Shown one piece after another: positions 12,265 to 24,399 of a stretch of DNA of 64,000 nucleotides. The first letter of the stretch is position 1. Each line of letters opens with the position of its first letter. Source of the DNA: Pampus argenteus (Eukaryota > Chordata > Actinopteri > Scombriformes > Stromateidae); contig CM072861.1 in NCBI GenBank assembly GCA_036937835.1, forward strand, positions 8,921,501-8,985,500. Direction: 5' to 3'. The translations under genes and the position numbers were made by a program. The notes under the pieces were generated by a model that searched no databases, was not told the origin of the DNA, and saw only the letters and a list, made by a program, of their open reading frames with translations.

Positions 12265-14045
12265 CACTAGTAAACAGCCGTAACATGCTGAAAAATAACA
12301 CAATAAATATTTAGTCCAACATTACTTAATGAATGATACCCAAAATGTATACTTTAAACTTTGAATTCATTTCTTTACCCTTTAGCGGTTGCTAGCGCGT
12401 GCTGTAGTTGCATATAGCATGTCACAGTTGTTGGTTTTTTTTTGTGGTAATGTTGCTAAGGATCAAGTACAGGTTTCTAGCTAATGCTAACAGTGTTTTC
12501 ACTTTGTGTGCGTCATGTTATCGTCACACTTTGGTTTTGCAAACTGATGGACAACTTGAACAAAAACAGAAATGAAATATATTCATTTTATAGCTTCTTT
12601 CTCTACCCAAGCACGTCTTATTGTATATATATATAGGAAGCCAAAAATTCACTCCATTATTTTTCAGTTTAAATATTCATTTCGTTAGCATGTTTTTTCT
12701 GCTAAACCTTCTGCAGTGATTGACATTCAAGTGCATCATCCAGAAAAACGCCAGCCAATTTCACGTTCGTTATTTTGTTCCAAAGGGGGAAAAAAAGAGA
12801 ACAGGCCAGTGGACATATCCTTATACTTCCTTTTTAACTTTCTAGAAACACTAAAGTGAAAGAAAAGCTAATAAAAACTGTATCATGTCTACAGAGAGAG
12901 CAGCGGCAAGTTAGTTAGTGTTGGCAATCACAGCGCATCGACCCTGGTAAAGTCCAAGAGTTTGGATCAATGAAAGTCATTCTCTAACGGGGAGAGATGG
13001 AAGTTAAAAATCACGATTTCTGCTTTCGCACTTCATTCTGTTTTTTCACCTCCTCCATCTTGGAGAAATGTCAGGAGAACAATAAATGTATAAAAGGTCA
13101 GCGACGTACTAACAGACCCTTCCAAGCTTTCATTACATTTGCTGTTGGCTATAGCAGAGGTGCTTGGGCAGCAGTGCTGACATTTGGTTTGTTTTTACAC
13201 CATGTTGAGTCTCACACAGTTGTAGTTCCTAATAATGTCAGAGAGAAAGATCTCGGGGCAGCTTGGTCGTGTTTATTGCTACTGTGCGGGGACAGAAAAA
13301 AAACAAAAAAAAACAAAAAAAAACGTTCATGACTCGTATCACGAGAAAACCATTGACGGCATGATCGATCGATACCGAATGTAATGCTTTTAAAGCTGGA
13401 GAACGTAATTTTCTGCCTTTTTCTATTTTTCTGTTTCATGCATCATGATTTTTGCACTGATGTCCAAATATGTAGTTTTCCTTTATAGCTCAGTACGTAT
13501 AAAATGGTGTTAATGCTGTCAGTTCATTTCAGAAAATGGTCACTTCCAATGTGGAGACAGAGTTATGCAAAATAAGTGACTAAAAGATGCTGTAAGAGAT
13601 GTTTTCTTTGTTGCTGCTCTCCATTTTTTCTTTCTTTTGTCTGTTTTTCTTTAGTGCGTAAAGCGTAGAGACAGAGTTGGTGTTGCGCAATATCGTCCTA
13701 GTTTCACTGCTTAATGTAATAAAAACCTATTCAGATGGATTTGTGATTGGGCACTTAAAGCAGGAAACTGATTTTAAATCAGATGCATGCCTACACGTGA
13801 AGAGATCCATGTGGTGAACTGAAAAAAAGTCGTTTTATAATTTATCACTCCTACTGCGACCATATGAAGACGTCAAACCTTACCGAGGCTGAAAACTCCA
13901 CACTGGGTCAGCAGCTATGCGATGTTCAAAAAGAAAGAAAGAAAGACAGCTAAGAACTATAATGACAGATGAGATGATGTACTGTACATATCCATCCCTT
14001 TGAGCTCGTCACACTCCATAAATTAAGCTCAAGTTATGTTTTAAC
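12265..14045. other. No gene seen; spacer with A-rich tract
   Basis: Mostly AT-rich. An (A8-9 C)n tract lies at 13295-13323. The frame 12997-13332 ends in this tract and is unrecognisable. Around 12370-12520 repeated GCTAAT/GCTAAC words look like an old dispersed repeat, but no termini were found. Confidence 0.4.
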
Positions 14046-14075
14046 GTTCAGTCCCTCCGCTCACCCACTGTTTGC
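14046..14075 (+). repeat. Candidate dispersed repeat fragment, copy 2
   Basis: Near-identical to 2254-2281 over about 30 bp, in the same orientation. See that entry. Confidence 0.4.
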
Positions 14076-14159
14076 CTTTGGTCTGTTTCTATATCATCCT
14101 GAAGGTCAGAAGGAGAAAACAGGCAAAAAACAATTTCCCCTTTGAACGCATGTAATTCA

Positions 14160-14620
14160 GATCTGACTGGGCCTCGCCCTTACCAGCTGATCAAGTGACT
14201 GCATCAAACCACGGTGCAGGTTAATAAAGTTTGGGCTGTAGCGTGTAAATTGTCAATTTGCTTTGGTTGGGCGCTCAGGGGGCTCCGGGAAAAAAAAAAA
14301 CACAGTCGGGTGACTCAATTGACACTCCTTCCAGGTCAGAGGTTAATGAATGATTATTTCTCTCTCCCAGCAAGCGTTGCCCACTCTCCCGTAGCCAGGA
14401 GGGTGAAAGAAACTCAATTTAGGCAAGATAAATCCCGGGGAGATAATATGCTGTGATTTAATCAGCACTGAACTGATTGCCGTAGACATGGAAAACATAA
14501 CCAAGAGGAATTGGATTATTGATCTCCTTAAAAGCACATGACTTGCAGAGGATTTAATGGGTGTTAATCCATAGAAAGTGGTTTAATAGCCAGTAATTAC
14601 TGTGCATTAAAGGTAAAGAT
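14160..14620. promoter_or_regulatory. Candidate conserved non-coding block (strong)
   Basis: Long, complex, non-repetitive segment ending in several homeodomain-like words, including CAGTAATTAC (TAATTA 14594-14599) and two TTAATGGG/TTAATCC-type sites just upstream. Two short opposite-strand frames overlap and neither is recognisable. In style it is among the most enhancer-like stretches here. Confidence 0.45.
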
Positions 14621-14624
14621 CCAT

Positions 14625-16239
14625 CCTTTGGAATTGTAAATTATTAACACAAGTTGCATGAATAATGGTAGATTAATAGGACTGGGTTATTTATTTGTTA
14701 AAAAAAAGGGTCAATGTAATGATTTATATAAGCATTTCAATATGGTACTCTTTACCACAGTGATGCGACAGCTTTGAAACACATTATTGTGTGAAACTGT
14801 CTGTGTGTGTGACCTGAACTCAAATCACTCCTCCTGACTCCTGACCCAGAACTTTGCTCACGGAAAACTGCTGAAGCAAAATGAGAGGAGAGACAGAGTT
14901 CAGGATAGATTTGATTTCACTCCGGGGCCAGGTGTGGGCTTTGTACTTGCCACGAACCGTACCGGTGCTCCGGCCTTCCCATCCAACGCCATATTATTTA
15001 TACCCACCTTTTGGAGGCTGCGTGACAATGTAATTGCTAATGCCTAAATCAGAAGTGGAAAGAAAGGGATGAAGACCCTGTAACGTAGAAAAATGGTGAC
15101 TCACTAAATGGTGTTATATCTGGGCAACGGTGTGTATTGACATCACTGATAATAAAGATTTATAGAACTTTTTTCTTGACATGTGTGTAGGATTATTGAT
15201 GACAAAATGAATAAATAATCCGACCTTCAAGTAAAGCTTTCGTAACACAGAGCAACATATAGAGAAAAACGCCGCTTTTTTGGTTGCATTCACTATAAAA
15301 TCTGCTTTCATAATTTCGTCCAGCTGTTTTAGGTATGTCTAAGTACTCGAGAACACGAGAGAGGCACATGTTAACCGAATATATTTCACAGTTATGTTGG
15401 TGGACGAGTTTATCAGTGTCCGTTCTCAGACAAGGCATGCAAATCGCCAAAACTGAGAACAATCTGCTTTCAAGACGGCAATGAGCAAAAGGAAACCCAG
15501 TGACACGGTTTGTCTTCTGCTTGAAAACATCGCTTGTGCTTGAGAATCCGCTCTTACAACCCTCCATAAAATAGACTCGTATATTTCTTTCTTTTTTTTT
15601 TACATTTCATCCGTTTTCTCATGGAATAGTTGTTTTTTTTCCCCTTAATTAACTTTCATAGGAACTTTACCACCAAAGCATGAATCAGGCGTCTGTCTAA
15701 GTGTAAAAGTATTTGTATAAAATTTGTTATCATTTTGTGTGAACCTCCCACCAGATGGTTGAGATTTATCGCCTCGCTGTGTTTCATATTGCATCAGGTA
15801 CAGTAAATGATTAATCACAGAAAAAAAGCAAATTGACTTTTGGACACTTGCATGTACTTGTCAAAATGTCTGGCACTTGGACGCCTGTTGTGGCAAACCG
15901 TCCACACCTGGCACTGTAGTGGGCTGAATGGAGAAGTATTTGCTAAAACTAGATGAGGCAGAGATGAGCCAAAAAGAGATCAGCAGTGGTGGCGTTACAT
16001 ATAAACTGATGAAAATATATGTATTCTGCTTTTTTATTGAAGAATCATGCTATATTTACAAAAAATAATTTGAGCCAGGTTATCTGTCATCTAATACGAT
16101 ATTACACCGTTTATATACAGTTTCTGTACAACTGCCATGATTGTCTTGAACCTGATATACAGGTTCAAACAGCAAGATGTGCACTCATACGACAACTGTT
16201 ATCTCCATCTGCTTACCGAATCACTGATGAGATCAGTGA
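14625..16239. other. Spacer with a possible small block at 14870-15065
   Basis: AT-rich overall. The 14870-15065 segment is more complex (GTAATTGCTAATG near its end) and may be regulatory. The minus frame 15193-15567 (124 residues) has no recognisable domain or splice context. Confidence 0.35.
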
Positions 16240-17240
16240 ATAACGGAGCAAACATAACCGCGTTCACTCCCTGTGTCCCACCCACTCCAAATTTTCTGTG
16301 GCGGTTCAAACATGTGTCTGAACCGGCGCAGGGGGACTTCATTTCTCACATTGGCGGCGGACAGTTGTCCTGTGGGTTAATGGCTCACCAAAGACCTGAA
16401 TTAGACCCAGATGAAAGCGACCTAAAGGGCCCTCATTTTTCCCCATTAATCATCCTTGTTTTCTTTAAGGTGATCTTTTCACCCTGTTTTTAAGTACCTG
16501 TCTGTTTTCTAGAAGGGGGCTCGTCCGGGGTCCAAGGGGCCAACTGGAGGCCTGTCCGATCCTCGTCCCCTCCTCCCATGCAGTCCCAGGAGCTCCGAAT
16601 CAGGCCCCCAGGTTTAATGGCTTTTGTAATGGCAAATTATAAGCCGCTACAAGGGTAAGATTAATTGAAGGGTGGTCTCAGGCCGTTGCTTGGCTCAGGC
16701 TACACCGTAACTCGAGATGTTAGCGTCGCACTAAAAAATGTGGCCGGCTGTCCTGTTGACCAAAGGCATCAGAGACTCATGAGCTCTTGTGACATGGCGT
16801 TTTACCGAAGCCTATATTTTGGTTGCCCGTAGGGGCCATCTGACTCAAAAAAAATCATTATCATTTGTAAAATTAACCAATTGTTTTGTCAGATTTTTCA
16901 GCACCGCCATCATTCCTGCGCTAATAGATTCGCTATGAGTCAGCGGCCACTTACTTCACTCCCAGGATATGCGGTTACAATGTTCAGTATTATAATTTGG
17001 CCCCAGAAAGCACAAAACTTAAGATCCAAATCATCTCTATTACAGAGTAGTGATTTAGATTGCAATATATGGGGGAGCGAAAGGAAAAACAACTACGGGC
17101 TCAATTTGTCAAAATAACCGCAACGCGTCCCGGGACTGTTCACATTAGTCTCGACGGGATATGAAACACAGCTCATGCTTTGAGTAAAGCAACAATGAGA
17201 CCCAAGCTGGAGCGTTTAAGCAGATAATGATTCCCAACAC
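16240..17240. promoter_or_regulatory. Candidate conserved non-coding block (strong), or host of an exon
   Basis: Complex, GC-richer segment with CCATTAATCATCC (16442-16454) and several TAAT words. It contains the splice-bounded open segment 16513-16654, so either an enhancer or an exon with conserved flanks is possible. No repeats. Confidence 0.4.
16513..16654 (+). other. Weak candidate internal exon (142 nt)
   Basis: A good acceptor (pyrimidine-rich CTGTCTGTTTTCTAG ending 16512) and a good donor (GTAAGA, 16655-16660) bound 142 nt. The frame that starts two bases in stays open for 46 codons. The peptide is Gly/Ser/Pro-rich at first and ends MANYKPLQ. I recognise no family. Chance splice-like words are common and the 3' half looks like homeodomain-site DNA (GGTTTAATGG), so a non-coding element is at least as likely. 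Confidence 0.18.
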
Positions 17241-17244
17241 TACA

Positions 17245-18040
17245 CTCACAGCTGTACGGGACTCTTTTTTTTTCTCTCCTTCTTTTTCTTCCCCTTTTAT
17301 ATGTTTTACTTGGATAAAGAATTTTAAATGTCCCTAAGACCCCAAGTTAATGAGTTGATTATCCTTAATAAAGCACTGATTAGGAAATAAAATGTCAATG
17401 CTAATAAAATGCAAAATGTTTAATGATAATAATAATAATATAATAATACAGCAAACCACAATATAATCATGTGTTTGGTGTTACAGAACAAATGTAACCT
17501 AACAAAAGTTACCAGATAGGCTGCTCTCGCAGGACTACTGGCATGCCAGAAGACTTTTTTTTGTTATCGTCTAGAGGGCTTTTAAGCTTTCTAACTATGC
17601 CTTAAAAGCAATATCTTGATACTTATCATTTCACTGGATGTGACACATTTTATTTTTAGCGCTGGTTAAAAGCTCTACCCATCACAATCTAAGCCTAGTG
17701 TAGTGTAGTGTAGTGAATTATGTGGATTTACTGCTGTGTATAATATGTCAGTCTGTATTTCAATGTAATTTTCTCATCACATTCAGGTTAGAGCTCCAAA
17801 ACATACAGATCAAGTGTGAAAAGATATATTTTGGTATATCATCATCATCATCAAAACAAAACAAAACAAACAAACAAACAAAAAAAGCATTTCTGAACAT
17901 ACGCTTGATTTATTTAAAATGTTAGTTCATCAATCACGCAGTAAGTGAAGCTAATGAATTGTCTCAGGCTGAACTTAAAAGAAAAACTCCCCCTGCACGA
18001 GGGCCACTAAAACAGTGTGAGCTTCACCTTTACACACCTC
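17245..18040. repeat. Low-complexity spacer
   Basis: Contains (AAT)n at 17428-17450, a TAGTG pentamer run at about 17697-17716, and ATC followed by AAAAC/AAAC runs at 17838-17886. No gene. Confidence 0.7.
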
Positions 18041-19420
18041 TGCACCAAACTGCCCTCAGTCAAAGCGAGCAGGGTGCAAAGAGGGTGAGAGGAGAGTAAA
18101 CTGGACCAACAGCTTGAATGTGTTGACATTTATCCGCTCGGATCTGTCCACGTGGATCGAGTTTTCATTTTGCTCTTTGATAAAAACGACAGTGGAGTCT
18201 TGGCAGTGTTTGCCTCCGAACAGCATTTGACCTCTACCAAGAATGCAATGGAACAGGAGTGGAAAAAAAAAAAAAGGGAGAAAGAAATGCAAACGAAATG
18301 GGAGGCCCAAGCACCCCGCTCATATCTCATCTCTATTAACGGGTTTACGGGTGACCCCAGGGATCCTCGTAAAAGTTTACGCGGAGGTTTCAGTTAGAGT
18401 TCCCTTTAAAAGAATGAAAGAAATTGGTTAGTTTATGGTTAGCCTTCAGAATTTTATGGCATGTTTTACTTAAGTTCCCATTTTTACAGATCCTGGTTCC
18501 AATTAGCGGAGTAGCTGTGCAGAAGGCTAAACTGAGCTCCTCTCTACTCTCAGGGTAAAACAACAACAAAAAAATGAAGGGGCACTTAATTGACTGTTGA
18601 TCTCTGAGGACACATTCAGGTCAAGTGCAGAGGCGTGGAGATGGGGTTCGAGGATCAATGTTACCTAAGAGTTGTTGCCACTTCAGCAACAACGTCGAAC
18701 TAAAATTGGAGAGGAAACGTGGAGCGGGGAGAAAACTGATCTCCTTAAATGAAAACTCCCCCTGTAACCTGCAGCCATCCTTAAAGTAGACGTTTTGGCA
18801 GAGTTCGACGAGGAAACAATAATGCAGACATTGTTCAAGCTTAACTCGGAACAAATTTCTGATTTCTCAAAGTACTACATAATGTTCCATGTAGGCCGTG
18901 TTTCGAAGGCTTTTTTGTCACTGTCAGGATCGTATTTTGAGAATGAATATGTTCTGGAAAATGACCCTGTTTGTTTATATGAATTAAAGTCTGCTTGGTG
19001 GTGGCTCTCACAGCTCACATTGGGCCAGTTTATTACAAAGCTATCACAGACAGACAGACAGACAACCACACACACTACGTGTCAACACCAATAAACGAAC
19101 TCCACTCCACACAGTCATGTTTTTAATCAAAGGCCTAAACACTGTGAAGCCTTAAATGTTCTTGATTTCCATCCTTCCCAACAGTTATTATTAAGATTTA
19201 GTCTTCAAACTCTTTGTGAAAAATGAACCAGCCGAGTCAGTCAACCAGCAAGTTAAGCAAGATATGAATAATGTTTATGTGCAGAGAAAGAAAAACAGCT
19301 CGGAGAGAAGCGAGACATGCAGAATGATGGAACAAGACACACGACAACAATAAGTCAGTAAGTCTGCGGAGGGCGTTCAAGGTAACGTGCCTCTCCAGAC
19401 AGTCTAGTGTTCCCTCCAAA
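18041..19420. other. No gene seen
   Basis: Overlapping short frames occur on both strands at 18056-18430 and 18621-19094. None is recognisable and they occupy mutually exclusive strands. Small palindromes such as CGTAAA-AG-TTTACG (18368-18381) occur. Possibly a weak regulatory block around 18480-18790. Confidence 0.35.
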
Positions 19421-19422
19421 AC

Positions 19423-19556
19423 ACCACCACCACCACCACCACCATCATCATCACCATCATCATCATCACCACCATCATCATCACCATCATCATCATCACC
19501 ACCATCATCATCACCATCATCATCATCACCATCATCATCACCATGATCACCACCAC
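19423..19556. repeat. (CAC/CAT)n array with 30-bp higher-order unit
   Basis: An ACC/ATC trinucleotide array. From 19441 to 19530 it is exactly three identical tandem 30-bp units, each a fixed pattern of CAC and CAT triplets. A partly diverged continuation follows to 19556. The higher-order order implies unit-level duplication rather than single-triplet slippage. The poly-His (plus) and Asp/Gly (minus) open frames are by-products. Confidence 0.95.
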
Positions 19557-19607
19557 AGCCTGTTAACAACTCTGCAAACAAACTGTCAGGCTGTTTAACA
19601 GGTTGAG

Positions 19608-19627
19608 CACACACACACACACACACA
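19608..19627. repeat. (CA)10 microsatellite
   Basis: Pure CA run 50 bp after the trinucleotide array. Confidence 0.95.
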
Positions 19628-19629
19628 GT

Positions 19630-21180
19630 CTTTCCCTGCAGTTGTAGATACTCTGACCTTGTCTCTCTTCCTCTGAGACACATTTCCACTCTCTGATTCG
19701 TGATCCTTTATTGTATCTGTTTTTGGCTCCTCTTTTTTCATTTCCTTAGATGTATTCTTTTCAGCTTTTCTGTCTCACATCTCTCTTTCACTCTTTACTT
19801 TAGCCAGTTTCTCTTTTCGTTACTCAAATCTGTTGTGCCAGAAAAGAAAATGGTGATCTTTCTTCAACTTGCCCTTATCTAGCCACCATAGTATGTGGAA
19901 ATTATCATGCAGGAAATGAGCTCAATGGGTGACAAGTAAGCGAATGTATAGTCTGATGTCGTTGCAGAGTGAGTAGGTGGTTGTAGTTTTAGATAACACC
20001 ATCACAAACAAGCAGGAGCTCAGTTATTTATGACGCAGCTGTGTAGTACTTTGAATTCTTGTTTTGGAGAATCGTTTCAGAAAATGAAGTTTGATAAGCC
20101 GTCGATAGGAGACAAAAAACCCAAAAATATTGAGATGATTTAGTTATTTATCTGGTACTGAACTGAGGTTACGTCACAACATGGGAAACAATTTTACCTG
20201 CATCCCACCTGCTTTGTTTACCTTTTCACAATATTGTGTGATTTTCTTTTGCACATTTCCACACCTACCAGCCTATCTGTCGCTGCCTGCGTCTTCTTTC
20301 TGAAACACAACAGACATTTAAAAAGACTTTGAACGTGACTTACACAAATAGTGCAGGGGGGATAAGATCAGCTCATTACTGAAATGACAGATGAGGCTGT
20401 GGGACATACTTCTCTCATTCACAGGAAATCCTCTGTTTTGATCGCACATGCTGTGAAACTATTTTGCATTAGCAGTTGTAATTTCAATGAAATACTGGCT
20501 AAAAATGATTGACATTTGACATATTACCATAACAGTGAATTTCAGTATTTAAGAGGACATTCATGTAGTCCAGTGAAAATAAAGGGTGCAGATGTTAAGA
20601 TAATGTATTGGATAGGCGTAAGTGTTTTTCTCTGGCATCTTGGCCTGACTTTCACTTCTTTTTTTTCCCTTTTTTTTCTTATTATTGCACTAAGCATAAA
20701 TAAAAAAAATCGTAGAATATTAATTACTCAGATAAGTAGTTTGGAGACACAATATGGTAGTATATACAGACATATATGTAAAGTAAACTCACTTATTTGT
20801 TCACTAAAAAACACACTGTGTACAGACACACATATAAATGTAAATGGCCCAAGCACAAGTACTATTAAAATACACACACACATACGCACACAAACCCTGC
20901 AGATCTCCTGTGTGCCTCTGTGCCATGCTTCAGGAGGGAACTATACCCACAACACAGTGGTTGTTTCCTTCCTACAGGAGCTTTAAGAGGCAACAGGGCA
21001 GCTGAGTCACCAGGCAGGCTGCGGATGTCTTCCATACAACATGACACTTACAATAGGTACTTAGTCTGTTTGAAGGTTAAGAAGTAGAACGCTGTATTTA
21101 ACGATTTGTATAAGGTTGCGAGATCAGGAAATCGTTTGAGTTGTGAATAAATGCAATTCTCATAGTTCAGTCTACCAAAG
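19630..21180. other. No gene seen; AT-rich spacer
   Basis: AT-rich, with a broken CA run at 20872-20892. The 156-residue frame 20516-20986 is Ile/Phe/Lys/Asn-rich as expected of chance AT-rich DNA and has no domain. The 20900-21040 segment is somewhat more complex. Confidence 0.4.
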
Positions 21181-21490
21181 ATAGTTATGAAATTATCTTT
21201 AATTATTTCAGAATTGAGGATAATATGGGAACACCAAACTCAAGAGGATGAACCACACAGTGTACATTGCAACAAAACAGGCCAACCACTCAGTACTAAA
21301 GGTTGGGCATCATTTTATTTAGATGTTTATGATGATGCAGTTTCTGTAGTGATGCCAGAGGAAAAGATCTGCCTAAAGAAAGTGTTTGTAAATGTGTTAT
21401 TTCTTGAAAAATATTTTACATGCTGTTTTACACCGGTTTAAAGTATAAAACGGTATAAAAAAGTGCCTCTGTTTTGGCTTGTAACATGAC

Positions 21491-21814
21491 ATGACACGAC
21501 TTCGCCTGGTCTCCGGGTTTGAGGCGATGCCTCTAGCCTCGTCTACTTCAACCCAGATGGGAGGCAACAGCTCTGGCTCAGCCATCAGTCTGCAGTCAGT
21601 CCAAGTTCAAGTGCTGCCTGGCCTCAGCACTTATCACCAAATCCAAACTGGAACCCAGAGAGAAAAGCAATTCAGGCTTGGTGGCCAGACACAGAGGAGA
21701 GCTGGCTGCAGGTCCAGCGTATTTGTTCCTTTCTCCAAAAAGCCTGTTGACTCGAGCCTCATTCGTACTGCAGCGGTATCACCTGGAGACGTTCAACGAC
21801 CGACTTGCAAATAA
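21491..21814 (+). other. Unrecognised ORF, 107 codons
   Basis: Open frame in balanced, non-repetitive DNA, with an in-frame stop (TAA, 21482-21484) just upstream of the ATG. The translation is Ser/Thr/Gln-rich with a VQVQVLPG stretch, loosely like Gln-rich activation segments, but I can assign no family. No clear acceptor or promoter was seen. It could equally be non-coding. Confidence 0.15.
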
Positions 21815-21839
21815 ATTCTTCGTGATTGTCATAGATTTA

Positions 21840-22499
21840 TTTCGTGTCTGAATCTGTCATGTCTGGAATTTGTAGTATAAAAAATTCCACTGTAAATTAC
21901 ATGCTGTGTTTAAGTGATAACAGACATTCAGCGCACAGACGCACAGACGCACTTTACTTTGGTTCAAGATTATTATCACTTAGTTTCAGTGATCTCGTGT
22001 CCGATCTCGTACGACTTAACTGGTCTGATGATCCAGGTTTTGGTCAATTTTAAGCGTCCACTGTGCCATATTTGGTGTATATTGTGGGCTTGAATTACAT
22101 ATTTACGCACTTTATGTTCAAAATATCAAAAAAAAAAATCTCTGCCAACCATATTTTTGACACAATTCTGTCATTTTGTCATTATTTATCAAAGACTACA
22201 AGATTTAGTTATGAAGTCAAATTCTGGCAACAAACAATTCAAACCATCTGTCTTCATGTTTCTGAGGTTACATATTTCTATGCACAAACAACTGCACATT
22301 GAGTTGAAGCAAATACAGACATGCATGTAAACACAACATTAATCAATGCACCTTTTGTTTTTGCTCTGTAATATTACCAGTAGGTTTTCAGGAGACTGAA
22401 ATCGTAAAAAAACAAAACAAAACTGGCAAGCCGAGTTGTGGGGAAGAAATGTAGGACTGAGGGGTGGAGGTTGTGGTGGTGGAGGAGTGAAGTAGTGTT
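21840..22499. other. No gene seen; AT-rich spacer
   Basis: AT-rich, with short frames lacking any recognisable feature. Confidence 0.45.
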
Positions 22500-22662
22500 C
22501 ATGGCAGAAAGACGGATTATAGAAAAGGGGAAACAGTCACAGAAAGAGGAGGACGATAAGAGAAATAAAGAGACAGAGGTCGAGAGATAGCAAGTAAAAG
22601 AGAAAAGATCGTGTGGAAAAAAGAAACGAGGGAGGGATAAACGCGGAGAGGAGGGAAGCGAG
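22500..22662 (+). repeat. Purine-rich tract
   Basis: About 160 bp dominated by A and G on the plus strand, irregular rather than a simple repeat. Such tracts can form triplex (H-) DNA. It abuts a strong enhancer-like block. Confidence 0.6.
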
Positions 22663-22975
22663 GCCTGGCTTTATTATATCTTAATATGCCTTCCATACTC
22701 AGCCAGCGAGCAGAAGAGTGCCGAGACATAATTATATCCCCTCCCCGGGCCGTCTCCCTGTATTAGCGTCTCCTCTAGTTCACTGGCTGCGACAGAGACA
22801 AATGAGAGAGTTTTTCCAGCAGATCATTCTCATCCGTTACTGCCAGTTCCATGTGATAGATCGTCGCAGCTAAAGCGGGGCAATAGATCACGGCGTAAAA
22901 GAGACTCGCTAGCGTACCCCAGCGGAGCGCAGCTTTACAGATCATCGCCCGCCTAATGCACATGTGGGTTAAGAG
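22663..22975. promoter_or_regulatory. Candidate conserved non-coding block (strong)
   Basis: About 310 bp of complex, CpG-containing, repeat-free sequence with ACATAATTATATCC (about 22726-22739) and GCCTAATGCAC near its end. Two minus-strand frames (22517-22729 and 22775-22963) are short and unrecognised. Its sharp contrast with both flanks (purine tract and C-rich run) makes it one of the better enhancer or ultraconserved candidates. Confidence 0.45.
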
Positions 22976-22979
22976 TCAA

Positions 22980-24399
22980 ATCCTGTTAGTTGCTGCTGCA
23001 CCCCCCCTCCCCCCAAACCTTCCCCTATTTCCTTTCTCCCATCATCTCTCATATCTCTGTCTCCCAATTAAGATGGAAGAAGATGGTGCAATTGTCCTTT
23101 TGACCCCACAGTGATAGACATCACAGGTACTACTGCAGTGATTCCATGATTATACTACCTGGAATAATTAGGTGAAGTTACTGATTTAACCTGTTTTTTT
23201 AATCTTGCTGATATGTTTAAAAAATGTTTTGCCTGTACTTCTTGTCTTTTGCTGTGATCTGTTCAACGTCTTCTCTGCTAGGGTCCTCCCCCCTCAACAC
23301 CTTTTGTTTAATGTTGGTTAATGTCCAATTAAATTTAATTTAGGAATCAGTTTTTAGTGAGGGCTTAAGTTAATCAATATGTATCTCAATAGACGCAGAA
23401 AGACTAGACTGTTGTAATATTGTGCACAGTGGACAGACTTATGCTAATGTAATAGATTTGAACCCACACAACCCAAAGGGTGAACGACAGACAGGTTTAT
23501 TTTCTGATCGTCTTGTGCACGTAAACTTATATTAACACCGATGTTGACAACATTTATTAGCTCTCAAAGACTGACTTCATTACGCAGTATCAGATTATAT
23601 ATATTGTATACATAATGTCAATGGCGAGTAAGATTAATCGTAGATGGATCTCATTTAAATGGAAAGATATAACTGCTTAATCTAAGTAACATAGGGTGAC
23701 ACTGCGTCCATGGTAATTATCAAGGTAATTGACAAAATGATAGAAAATAATCAGACTACAGACTACTTCCAGTAGACCACTGTATATGGCACTAAAAATG
23801 TATGTGTCTACATGCATTAAATACATGTTACTTTGTGGTATTATGCACTACAAACCCTCCGAACGATTCCAGCCTTCACTGCTCTAGCACAGTTACTGTA
23901 AGTGTTTAGCTCATGTCTCAATCAGGGGTAGTGAACAGACATCCTAAATAGCATAATGCTTCTTTATATGCTGCTAGTAACACAGCGAATTAGCACTGCT
24001 GCACAACATTACAGATTTCAATTAATTCTGATCAGCACAGATGTTGCATCGCTCTCACACAAGGCAGGCTCATTTTTATGTAAATTGAAGCTGTTAGACC
24101 AAGAGAGGGATACTTGGAAACTGTGAAATGGACAAGATAAAGTCCATAGAAGCTTGTAGGTAATTTACAGTGTGATATTTTTGCAAATAAGATGTGTGTT
24201 TCAAGAATTAAAAACTTGCAATTTAAGGTCTGCTAAAGTAGTGTTGATAATTTATATTGGAAGGTTTATAAAAAAAATGAGGATTTTAATTAAAGGAGAA
24301 ATGTTGATGTCAATCTGTGATGTGAAGTGAGGTTACAATTCAGTGTTTTATCATCTATGTGTGAAGCGAGGCTTTCTTCCCTATACAAATGAAACATGA
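22980..24399. other. No gene seen; AT-rich spacer
   Basis: A short C-rich run at about 22999-23012, then AT-rich DNA without named features. Confidence 0.45.

Noticed and set aside
17331..17353. TCCCTAAGACCCCAAGTT, similar to mature miR-125
   Set aside because: Several mismatches and no complementary arm nearby.
19407..19598. Poly-histidine open frame (and Asp/Gly frame on the other strand)
   Set aside because: Translation of the CAC/CAT array; no flanking coding sequence.
20516..20986. 156-codon plus-strand frame
   Set aside because: Residue composition is that of random AT-rich DNA; it ends in CA-repeat sequence; no domain.
22066..22075. CCATATTTGG, a CArG box
   Set aside because: Several CArG matches are expected by chance in AT-rich DNA; no supporting context.
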